Shown: piece after piece, positions 1-6,686 of the stretch
Layout of the letters: every line of letters starts with the position of its first letter
Position numbering within the stretch: the stretch's first letter is position 1
DNA from: Campylobacterota bacterium
GTDB taxonomy: Bacteria; Campylobacterota; Campylobacteria; Campylobacterales; Sulfurovaceae
Reading direction: 5' to 3'
Assembly: GCA_011372825.1 (NCBI GenBank)
Contig: DSAK01000133.1
Span: 1-8,928 of the forward strand
Length of the DNA: 8,928 bases
Translations under genes and position numbers: made by a program
The notes under the pieces: generated by a model
What the model was told of the DNA's origin: nothing
Seen by the model: the letters and a program-made list of their open reading frames with translations, nothing else
Database searches by the model: none

Positions 1-60
1 CATATACTGTCCTAAAAAATTCTTAAAAGAGGATTTTACACAATACACAAGGAGTAAAAA

Positions 61-543
61 ATGAAAAATGTAAAGAGTAGAGAAGCATTTACAATCATGG
101 AGCTTATGTTTGTCGTGCTCATTGGGGGTATCTTAGTAGCCGCTTCTATTGTGGGATACAACACACTGTATGTACCACAGCAAGCTGAAGCAGACATCAA
201 GAGGGCTGGCTTTGTTATTGGGGGGGTTGAGCGTGTCAAAAACAACGTAAACCGTGGAGCTTACTTGACACAAGCAACAGCAACTAGCATAGGAAGCATC
301 CAAACACTAAAAGACATGATGGGGGGTGATGTTGGGGCTACAACAGTTGCTGGATGGACTTACCAGTGTCCAAATGGAGTAAATAAAACACTTACGATCG
401 TAACAGATACTTATACTGATGCAGCCAAGCAAAGACAAGTAGTAAACGGCATCAATGCACAACATGCCCCGTGGAGAGCATCTTTGGATGGAAACAAAAT
501 CCGCATTGTAAATACACCCGTGACTTGTGCACCATTACCATAG
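61..543 (+). CDS. Type IV prepilin, probable major pilin
   Basis: This 160-residue protein has a short basic leader (MKNVKSREA), then Phe10, Glu14 and a hydrophobic stretch to about residue 31. That is the class III signal cut and N-methylated by a prepilin peptidase: cleavage after Ala9, Phe as +1 and Glu as +5. The -1 residue is Ala, not the usual Gly. The mature pilin would be about 151 residues, normal for a major pilin. Cys103 and Cys156 can form the C-terminal disulfide loop (D-region) typical of type IV pilins. The ATG is preceded by AAGGAG at 49-54. It stands first in the visible operon, just ahead of the assembly genes, which fits a major subunit. A run of seven G (220-226) lies in codons 54-56. 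Being the major rather than a minor subunit is inferred from size and position. I am sure of the prepilin class, less so of the role. Confidence 0.9.
   Translation: MKNVKSREAFTIMELMFVVLIGGILVAASIVGYNTLYVPQQAEADIKRAGFVIGGVERVKNNVNRGAYLTQATATSIGSIQTLKDMMGGDVGATTVAGWTYQCPNGVNKTLTIVTDTYTDAAKQRQVVNGINAQHAPWRASLDGNKIRIVNTPVTCAPLP
220..226 (+). repeat. G7 homopolymer tract inside the prepilin gene
   Basis: Seven consecutive G encode Gly54-Gly55 and the first base of Val56. One added G gives TGA at once, and one lost G gives TAA ten codons later, so any slip removes the pilin C-terminal domain. A second run of six G lies at 321-326 in the same gene. Confidence 0.85.
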
Positions 544-545
544 CG

Positions 546-552
546 AAAGAGG
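546..552 (+). promoter_or_regulatory. Ribosome binding site supporting a TTG start at 562
   Basis: AAAGAGG sits nine bases before TTG at 562. It is the only purine-rich Shine-Dalgarno-like stretch between the pilin stop (541-543) and the next reading frame. No ATG in that frame is close enough to replace TTG without removing the membrane segment. Confidence 0.55.
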
Positions 553-561
553 CGGTGCTAT

Positions 562-1095
562 TTGTATCTTATTTCCTTTGTGACACTCATCACACTGCTT
601 TTTTCTATTGGGACATTCACTCTACTGAGCGAGCATTCCGACTTCAAGGCTGAGCAGAAAAAAATAGGCAGCTTTAATAGTGCTCTAGGCACTTATACAA
701 ACGATAATATGAGAGCATCATTAAAAGGTGCAACCTACATGGTTAAAGAAGCTGCCGCAGATAAGGAACTGGTAACAAAAGCGCTACTTAGAACATGCAG
801 CCACCTCTATGTGAAAGCGCTGCTCTATAATTGTCCTAACCCAAGACTCCCCTCAACTGTATGGGGATTTGCGGGCACAGTAAACAACACAGGTGACTTG
901 CTCCCCGCTTGGCAAGGCACTACCACCAGTGTTTTTTCTTGTGCCAACATAGACGCTTTTGGGAGAGGGTTGATCCAAAGATCAATTCCTGTAAATTTTA
1001 TTCAAAGTAAAAAATATCAATACGATTTTACAGAAATGGGCACAAAGGAGCGAACCGACCCTTGTGGTTTTACAGAAATAGTAGATATAGACTAA
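562..1095 (+). CDS. Unrecognised protein with an N-terminal membrane segment, in the pilus operon
   Basis: I do not recognise this 177-residue protein. Residues 2-22 are hydrophobic and would form one membrane anchor or a signal peptide. The rest is soluble, with Cys79, Cys91, Cys127 and Cys168, an even number that suits disulfides in the periplasm or outside. No prepilin cleavage motif (G/A^F...E) is visible, so it is not a recognisable pilin, though size and position (between pilin and ATPase) would suit a minor pilin-like or assembly protein. The start is TTG, chosen from AAAGAGG at 546-552; GTG at 580 is in frame but has no ribosome site and would cut into the membrane segment. The frame is the same as the pilin's and is separated from it by the TAG at 541-543 and six codons. 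Its stop overlaps the ATPase ribosome site. A real gene is likely; the function is unknown. Confidence 0.7.
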   Translation: MYLISFVTLITLLFSIGTFTLLSEHSDFKAEQKKIGSFNSALGTYTNDNMRASLKGATYMVKEAAADKELVTKALLRTCSHLYVKALLYNCPNPRLPSTVWGFAGTVNNTGDLLPAWQGTTTSVFSCANIDAFGRGLIQRSIPVNFIQSKKYQYDFTEMGTKERTDPCGFTEIVDID

Positions 1096-1104
1096 AGGAT
1101 AGCG

Positions 1105-2904
1105 ATGAACACAACGAATGACAAGATATTGCAGCAAGAAAAAAAGAGCTTGATAACTCACCCTGATACAAAAAAGAAAAAACATGTGCTCGTTGCGGGG
1201 CAAGAAATGGCCGCTATTTATGAGGCTCTTTATGAGATTGACGAAGAAGAGATTAGGGCTGCTATTAATCAGAAGAATATACTTAAAAAAGAACATATCT
1301 TTGATGTGATTGCCACCAGAAAAAAAATCACCTATAGAGATATTTATCTCAAAATAAAAGAAATATGCGAACCCCTAATAGGTGAAAAAAAGATTCTATT
1401 CGAAGAACTCGCTTCGGATGTGAGGTTTGAAAATAATCAGGCGTATCTTCTTTATGGTGAGCTTAGGAAGAAGCGGAAAAAACGTGTTAATCTCGCCTAT
1501 TTGCCAGATATGGAGCAAATTGAGAAATCTAAAATTCCAACGCTCATTCTCCCTAAAGACCAGTACCATATTGCCTTTTCGAGACAATCGGTAGATAGTT
1601 CTTTTTCTAGTGTTTCTCACAATAACTTTACGTTTTTGTCTATATTAGAAGAGGCAATTTCCAAAGATGTATCTGATATTCATGTGACGTACTCAGAGAA
1701 CTATTATTATATCAGTTTTAGACAAGATGGCGATTTGGTATACCAATCAAAATATCTTCTCAGCAAAAAAGAGGGAGATATGTTTTTACGGAAAATCAAG
1801 CAGGAAGCAGCAACCTTCACAAAGGGTGCGTTTAATGCCGATGAGCACAACTTGCCTCAGGATGCAAGACTTGAATATCCAAAACTCAAAGCTGACGTAA
1901 GGCTCTCTTTTATACCAAGAGGAACACTTTCGGGTGAAAACGCCATGACGGCAAGGATTCTAAGACAACAGCAATTAACCAAAGAGGATTTTAGCTTTAA
2001 AGAAAAAGGCTACGATCAGGATTTTATTAATCTTATGAATCAGGCAACAAGGTTAAGTGGTGGATTGATGCTGGTGGCTGGGATTACTGGAAGTGGAAAA
2101 TCAACACTACTGAGCCATTTTACTGTGCAGCTTCCTCACAATAAGCGCATCATCACGTTTGAAGATCCGATTGAATTTAAAATGGTAGGGTCACATATTA
2201 CCCAACACCAAAGGTATATCCCCTCAGACAAGAGTATCTCATTTGATTTCTCTGATGGAGTAAAGCAAGCTAAGCGTTCTGACCCAGACATTTTCTATAT
2301 TGGTGAGATCAGAAAAGACAAGGACAATACCGATCTGATTGATTCTGTCATTGAAGCCTCCCAGGCAGGCCAATATGTGCTCTCGACGCTGCACGTTAAT
2401 AGTGCATTTGGTATCTATAAAGCGATGAACTCCATCTTTAAAATAGATGTCGAGACTCTTTCAGGGTTGCTTTTGCTTACGATTAATCAGGTGCTTGTCA
2501 AGACACTTTGTCCATACTGTAAGATAGAAGACACAGAAGAGATAAACAGAAAAAGGCTCAGAGAGTCTAATGAACAAGGGATGATAAGGTATGCCTATAA
2601 AAAAGATCTTGAAAGGTTTTTAAGTGATACAACACGAACCTATATTAGAAATAAGAAAGGATGTCCTCATTGTAACTACTCAGGAACATTGGGGCGTAAG
2701 CCTATCTATGAGTTCTTGAAGCCAGATGTTGAAATGATACAGTGGATAGCAAAGGGTAATATCGAAAGGTTTGCCATTGAAGAAAAAGCATGTAGTCAAA
2801 GAAAAACGCATCTAGCCAAAAATAAATTAACGAACTATATCGAAGCAATAGAGAGGGGAGAAGTGGATACCCATAGCGATGTAATGGATAAAATTATCCT
2901 GTAG
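1105..2904 (+). CDS. Type IV pilus / type II secretion assembly ATPase (GspE/PilB family)
   Basis: This cytoplasmic hexameric ATPase powers pilin polymerisation at the inner membrane. In the 599 residues I see the GspE N2-like segment (SDIHV..., about 190-212), Walker A AGITGSGKST (325-334), the Asp box RIITFEDPIEF (348-358), Walker B DPDIFYIGEIR (393-403) and the His box GQYVLSTLHVNSA (422-434). A tetracysteine zinc motif follows: CPYC (469-472) and CPHC (520-523). The zinc motif is found in extension ATPases (GspE, PilB, plasmid R64 PilQ) and not in PilT retraction ATPases. The spacing between the Cys pairs is 47 residues, wider than in classical GspE. Residues 1-150 are highly charged and match no domain I know. 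ATG is preceded by AAAGGA at 1094-1099, overlapping the previous stop. The family call is firm; the exact orthologue name is not, so no symbol is given. Confidence 0.95.
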   Translation: MNTTNDKILQQEKKSLITHPDTKKKKHVLVAGQEMAAIYEALYEIDEEEIRAAINQKNILKKEHIFDVIATRKKITYRDIYLKIKEICEPLIGEKKILFEELASDVRFENNQAYLLYGELRKKRKKRVNLAYLPDMEQIEKSKIPTLILPKDQYHIAFSRQSVDSSFSSVSHNNFTFLSILEEAISKDVSDIHVTYSENYYYISFRQDGDLVYQSKYLLSKKEGDMFLRKIKQEAATFTKGAFNADEHNLPQDARLEYPKLKADVRLSFIPRGTLSGENAMTARILRQQQLTKEDFSFKEKGYDQDFINLMNQATRLSGGLMLVAGITGSGKSTLLSHFTVQLPHNKRIITFEDPIEFKMVGSHITQHQRYIPSDKSISFDFSDGVKQAKRSDPDIFYIGEIRKDKDNTDLIDSVIEASQAGQYVLSTLHVNSAFGIYKAMNSIFKIDVETLSGLLLLTINQVLVKTLCPYCKIEDTEEINRKRLRESNEQGMIRYAYKKDLERFLSDTTRTYIRNKKGCPHCNYSGTLGRKPIYEFLKPDVEMIQWIAKGNIERFAIEEKACSQRKTHLAKNKLTNYIEAIERGEVDTHSDVMDKIIL

Positions 2905-2980
2905 AGCACTCAGAACCAAAAAAGTAGAAAAAGTTTTAGATATTATTTCATAACACTGTAAAAAAATAAAAGGAAGAAAC
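2905..2980 (+). other. 76-bp spacer before the secretin gene, possible weak promoter
   Basis: This is the longest gap between genes 1 and 8. It is very AT-rich and contains TATTAT at 2941-2946, five of six matches to a sigma70 -10 box, without a clear -35 or TGn extension. AAGGA at 2970-2974 is the secretin ribosome site. I see no hairpin followed by a T-run, so no terminator is supported. An internal promoter is possible but weakly supported. Confidence 0.25.
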
Positions 2981-4711
2981 ATGAAATCCCCTAAAATAAG
3001 CAGAGTAATTTTGCTTAGCTCTATAGTTTCAGTAACATTATTTGGATTGTCTGGATGCACTAACAATTCTCTCTCAATCGACAAAGCTTCAAATAAAATA
3101 GATCGCCTAGAGAGTCAAGGACAAAAATATTTGCATAACTCTCCACCTTATGAGAAGAGTCTCATCACTGTTGCCAATGAAAAAATGAACAAAACAATAA
3201 AGATGTCTTGTAAAAACATGCCTGTCTATCTTGCTGTTAGGAGAGCAACAGAACACATAGGCCTTAAGTTTGATACGACTTTTACCCCAAGTAAAGAGTA
3301 TAAAATAACGACGAATTTTAACGGAACATTTAACGATTTTATTGAAATGGTATACAATCAAACTGGGGTACAGTATAAATATAGAAACGGACTGATTACG
3401 GTGTTTAACAAAGAGTATATTGACAAAGAGTATAGAGCCAAAACATGTAGTATGAAGGGTGCGGAAAAAATTGAGATTACGCTTCGTGCAATCCCCCCAA
3501 TAAAAGTGTTTGATTATTTTATAGAAAATAGAAACTTTGACGTAACCTACGACACAAAATATGTCAATCTTACACAAAATGAACCAGAAAAAGAGGCGCT
3601 CTCTAATGTAAATTTCTTCTATAAGGGGTGTGACGAAAAAGAAGCAATTATCAAGTTTGCCACTGCGAATAACCTCAGTGTTGAATTTACTGGTGACAAA
3701 GCATTTACTGTGCGTGACTATGAGTTTGCAAAGTTTGATATTCCATCATACTTCACAATGAGTTTTACTTCTTCTGGTTCAGGTGTAGGGGAGAATGCTG
3801 AAACGGGAACTTCTTTATCAGAAAATGAAGATTTTAGAAAAGAATTTAAAGATCTTGTTGCCACTTATTTGAGCGAGTACGGAAGGGCATACCTCTCAAA
3901 TAGGGGGTATCTCGTTGTTACCGATAGACCAAAAGCAATCAAAGAGATCAAAAAAATTGTGCAAAAAGAACTGCTTGCACAACAATCAATGGACTTGTCG
4001 GTTTCGATTATTAGAGTATCCGTGAACGATACTTACCAGGGAGGCATAGATTGGAGCTTGGCACTGCGTGAACTTGGTAAGGATTTGGGAGTAAGAAACC
4101 TTAATGTTGGTCTTTCGTACGCTAACGGAGTCGAGGGCGGACTTGGGATTTCAGGTATTATCAACAATAAAGAACAGATTGTAAAAGTTTTATCAAAATA
4201 TGGAAATACGAAGATTACAAGAGATTATTCAGTGAGCACACGAAGCGGTATGCTTTCAACACTCAAATCCGTTCAAAAAATTCCTTATGTGACTACTTCG
4301 GTTGTCATGGATGGTCAAACCGCTGTGACTACCGCAGAGGCTAAAGAAGCGGAAGCTGGTATTGTGATCAATATTAAACCGACGCTCTCGAGAAACAATG
4401 AGTTGGTTAATTTTTCTATTGATGCAACGGTCTCAGAATATCTAGGTGATAAAGTATTTAAAGTTAATGGTGGGGATTATGTTCTCCCCCAATTAGCTGC
4501 CAATAAAATTCAAATGGCAGCCACTGTTCCGATGGACCAAACAGTTATTCTTACAGGATTGAAGCTCAAAAATGCCAAAAACAATAATGAGGGTGTACCT
4601 GGATTAAGCAAGTTAAATATTATTGGTGGCGCATTCGGAAGTGACAAAAAAGACGCTGAATATTCGGAGTTTTTATTGTTGCTCACTCCAACTGCGGCAA
4701 AAAGGATTTAG
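2981..4711 (+). CDS. Outer-membrane lipoprotein secretin, PilN / type IVb class
   Basis: The 576-residue product forms the outer-membrane channel for a pilus or secreted protein. It begins with a signal peptide ending in LSGC, a lipobox that makes Cys26 the lipidated first residue; a lipoprotein secretin is characteristic of type IVb and plasmid pili (R64 PilN, TcpC, BfpB). Residues about 70-145 look like a secretin/STN N-domain, and 285-330 (ending GYLVVTDRP) like the last N-domain. The beta-barrel domain starts near 340 (VSIIRVSVND..GGIDWSL) and includes STRSGMLSTLKSVQKIPYV (419-437). The C-terminal signature runs from VILTGLKL (522-529) through GVPGLSKLNIIGGAFG to EFLLLLTPT (563-571). Cys77, Cys156 and Cys217 lie in the periplasmic part. 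ATG follows AAGGA at 2970-2974. No separate pilotin gene is seen, which fits a self-lipidated secretin. Confidence 0.93.
   Translation: MKSPKISRVILLSSIVSVTLFGLSGCTNNSLSIDKASNKIDRLESQGQKYLHNSPPYEKSLITVANEKMNKTIKMSCKNMPVYLAVRRATEHIGLKFDTTFTPSKEYKITTNFNGTFNDFIEMVYNQTGVQYKYRNGLITVFNKEYIDKEYRAKTCSMKGAEKIEITLRAIPPIKVFDYFIENRNFDVTYDTKYVNLTQNEPEKEALSNVNFFYKGCDEKEAIIKFATANNLSVEFTGDKAFTVRDYEFAKFDIPSYFTMSFTSSGSGVGENAETGTSLSENEDFRKEFKDLVATYLSEYGRAYLSNRGYLVVTDRPKAIKEIKKIVQKELLAQQSMDLSVSIIRVSVNDTYQGGIDWSLALRELGKDLGVRNLNVGLSYANGVEGGLGISGIINNKEQIVKVLSKYGNTKITRDYSVSTRSGMLSTLKSVQKIPYVTTSVVMDGQTAVTTAEAKEAEAGIVINIKPTLSRNNELVNFSIDATVSEYLGDKVFKVNGGDYVLPQLAANKIQMAATVPMDQTVILTGLKLKNAKNNNEGVPGLSKLNIIGGAFGSDKKDAEYSEFLLLLTPTAAKRI
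4701..4706 (+). promoter_or_regulatory. Ribosome binding site fixing the start at 4713
   Basis: AAAGGA lies inside the last codons of the secretin gene, six bases before ATG 4713. An in-frame ATG at 4623 would lengthen the protein by 30 residues, but it lies well within the secretin gene and would put a charged segment ahead of an otherwise normal membrane anchor. Confidence 0.7.
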
Positions 4712-4712
4712 C

Positions 4713-5486
4713 ATGCTAATAAGAATAGGGGCGATACTCTGCATACTGACAAGTGTGGGGCTTGCTACGATTAAGACACAAAACGAAAAGACTCAAGCAT
4801 CTATTTTAAAATCGGTTTTTGATATAGTAGAAGCAGAAGCAGAAAGCGAAAAGGAACTTCATGCAAGCAGTAGAGCAATTGAGTATAATAGTGTAGCACC
4901 CTCGCAACTCATGGAGCAAATTGCCTCCACAAAAGAGGGGGTAAATAGTAGAGAGCAAAACAAAAAAAAGAACAAAGCACACTTAGCTGATATGGGGAAA
5001 GGGGCTGCACTTTCAAACGAAGAGATCAACCGTGCATTGTTGAATTTTGCAATAGAGAAAGAACATAAAAAGAGCAAAGAGAGCAAAAAGAGAAATCAAG
5101 CCCAATCTGAAAGCTCTTATGGAAAAGCTCCTTCTGAAATCGAAAGCGGCAGTACGAAACAGAATACATTTACTATGCCAGACATAGAAGAGCAGAAAAG
5201 AAGAGTCGAAAGCGGCCAGTTGCCTTTTTTTCAAGATATAGATTTGGACGAGGAGGATGAAGAAGAAAACCATGCAGACAAAGTTAATGATCTTTTCTTT
5301 TACGGAACGAGCTGCATAGGCAAGGAGTGTGTGGGGTTTGGTAAAGATGGCAAAATCTATAAAGTGGGGGACTCCTTCTATAGAGGAAGGGGAGAGGAAA
5401 CTATTGTTGACATCAAAAGAGGCATCATCATCACAGATAAGAGTAAAGACAAAACTGCATCCCATGAGACCGTAAGGGGAAAGTAA
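4713..5486 (+). CDS. Inner-membrane-anchored protein with GspC/PilP-like periplasmic domain
   Basis: The 257-residue protein has a membrane anchor or uncleaved signal at residues 3-20. A long, charged, probably flexible region (about 21-190) follows, rich in Lys, Glu and Ser and ending in an acidic run (DIDLDEEDEEEN, 175-186). The last 60 residues (about 194-243) read LFFYGTS..., then DGKIYKVGD, then ETIVDIKRGIIITD. This is the pattern of the GspC homology-region/PilP fold: a small beta domain that binds the secretin N0 domain. Cys201 and Cys206 are close enough for a disulfide. The gene starts one base after the secretin stop, and its own stop directly abuts the next ATG, as expected for a secretin partner. 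The likely role is joining the inner-membrane platform to the secretin. The domain call rests on pattern only, so PilP-like and GspC-like cannot be told apart here. Confidence 0.7.
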   Translation: MLIRIGAILCILTSVGLATIKTQNEKTQASILKSVFDIVEAEAESEKELHASSRAIEYNSVAPSQLMEQIASTKEGVNSREQNKKKNKAHLADMGKGAALSNEEINRALLNFAIEKEHKKSKESKKRNQAQSESSYGKAPSEIESGSTKQNTFTMPDIEEQKRRVESGQLPFFQDIDLDEEDEEENHADKVNDLFFYGTSCIGKECVGFGKDGKIYKVGDSFYRGRGEETIVDIKRGIIITDKSKDKTASHETVRGK

Positions 5487-6686
5487 ATGACTAAAAAGGC
5501 AAAAAAAAATACTACACCCCCTTCGTTGTTCACGCTCATATTCTCTGAAAGTACTGCGCTCTCTGGGGAGAGAAAGAAAGAGCACAAAAGACTTACTAAA
5601 GTAGTCTTAGAGGGCATCGAATATCTTCTAATGGGGGAGAAAAACAAGAAACTAACCAATAAAATCAAGCCCAATCAACTCGCTCTTCTTCTCTATGATA
5701 CCATTACTCATGGCTCTTTGAGAAGTGCTTACTACAATACCAAAACCAAAGAATTGTTCTGTTTTACCTTTATTGAAGAGGATTTGATCGAATTTGAGAT
5801 AATACCCATTCAAGAGGAGGAGGATAGAGCTCTAAAGCTAGAAAACTACTTTAAGGGCGAACCGTTTGTTGAGATAACCTCCTCTTTTAAAGAGCTAGCC
5901 TCACAATACCAAGCTAATAACATTTTAGCGGTTGCAGTGATGTTTGCGGCTATTGTTTTGATATTTTTCTATATCTATTTTGAGCTACTTAAAGAAAAAG
6001 AGACAGCAATAGTTTCAGAGGGGCCACCACCAATGCCTAGTACTGTTCCACTAAGCGATCAGGAAACCCACACATTGCATAATCTTCTTGCATTAAAAGT
6101 TTTTGGTCTAATGAATGAGGAGATTAAAAAATATGAGGACAGAGATAGGTTTAATATCCAAAGGATCGACAGTATAGAAATGGGGACAATAACAGAAATC
6201 ACGCCCTCTATTCCAACGCTTAATGAAATGACAAACACATGGGAATACCAACCAGGAGAAGAGAATTTTAAGCGGGGGGGGATTGAGGTGAGCCTGACCA
6301 TTGGGTTTCAGAAAAAATATCCTAGCATAGGGTATCAACTAGAGTATGAGGGCGACGAAGAAGGTGCATCACTCTATAAAAAAATAGAGCACTATCATTT
6401 TAAAATAGGACTTAAAGAGCTGGAGGAAAATCAAGATTATGAAAAAAATCTCGATAAGCTCTGCATGACAAACACTTTGAAAATGGTTGATTCAATCCTC
6501 CCATCAGAACAAGACGACAAATATATTCATTTTTCTATGAAAAAAGAGTATCCTGAAAATCTATTTAGGAACGTAGAGATGATGTTTGAAAAATGTCCGC
6601 TTGAAATAACTTCCTTTAGGATTGCAAATGGTCTCATGGACATGGAATTTAAAATACGAAAATCAACAGAGCAATACCATGATTAA
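5487..6686 (+). CDS. Bitopic inner-membrane assembly protein, PilO/TcpD/BfpC-like layout
   Basis: The product has 399 residues: a cytoplasmic N-terminal domain of about 140 residues starting with a Lys-rich stretch, one strong membrane segment (about 144-168, ILAVAVMFAAIVLIFFYIYF), and a periplasmic domain of about 230 residues preceded by a Pro-rich linker (GPPPMPSTVP). This single-protein arrangement replaces the separate PilM/PilN/PilO proteins in type IVb systems (R64 PilO, BfpC, TcpD). The cytoplasmic part would contact the ATPase and the periplasmic part would face the PilP/GspC-like protein encoded just upstream. The assignment rests on topology and position; I see no diagnostic motif. 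ATG directly follows the preceding TAA, with AAGGGGA at 5474-5480 as ribosome site. Two slippage-prone tracts lie in the gene: A9 at codons 6-8 and G8 at codons 263-265. The 3' end overlaps the next gene by eight bases. Confidence 0.65.
   Translation: MTKKAKKNTTPPSLFTLIFSESTALSGERKKEHKRLTKVVLEGIEYLLMGEKNKKLTNKIKPNQLALLLYDTITHGSLRSAYYNTKTKELFCFTFIEEDLIEFEIIPIQEEEDRALKLENYFKGEPFVEITSSFKELASQYQANNILAVAVMFAAIVLIFFYIYFELLKEKETAIVSEGPPPMPSTVPLSDQETHTLHNLLALKVFGLMNEEIKKYEDRDRFNIQRIDSIEMGTITEITPSIPTLNEMTNTWEYQPGEENFKRGGIEVSLTIGFQKKYPSIGYQLEYEGDEEGASLYKKIEHYHFKIGLKELEENQDYEKNLDKLCMTNTLKMVDSILPSEQDDKYIHFSMKKEYPENLFRNVEMMFEKCPLEITSFRIANGLMDMEFKIRKSTEQYHD
5501..5509 (+). repeat. A9 tract at the 5' end of the PilO-like gene
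   Basis: Nine A occupy codons 6-8 (Lys-Lys-Asn). A one-base gain leads to TGA after about 17 codons and a one-base loss to TAG after about 35 codons. A tract this long can slip in transcription as well as replication. Confidence 0.8.
6274..6281 (+). repeat. G8 tract in the PilO-like gene
   Basis: Eight G follow the C of CGG, encoding Arg263-Gly264-Gly265. One extra G yields GAT-TGA, and one fewer yields TTG-AGG-TGA, so both shifted frames end within three codons and lose most of the periplasmic domain. Confidence 0.9.

Noticed and set aside
1..60. TATACT at 3-8 as a -10 box for the operon
   Set aside because: The sequence upstream of it is missing, so neither -35 nor extended -10 can be judged; the first gene may equally be transcribed from farther upstream.
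3107..3577. 156-residue open frame on the minus strand
   Set aside because: It is fully inside the secretin gene and has no recognisable domain.
5140..5216. 11-base direct repeat TCGAAAGCGGC (5140-5150 and 5206-5216)
   Set aside because: It encodes Glu-Ser-Gly in a low-complexity linker and occurs only twice; chance or linker duplication explains it, and it does not look like a recombination site.
5013..5585. 190-residue open frame on the minus strand
   Set aside because: It lies opposite two well-supported genes with tight spacing, is rich in Phe, Leu and Cys as expected of the reverse complement of Lys/Glu-rich codons, and has no matching operon context.
6622..6678. Upstream ATG extending the long prepilin by 19 residues
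   Set aside because: It would place extra residues before a normal short basic leader and has no ribosome site of note; ATG 6679 gives a typical prepilin.
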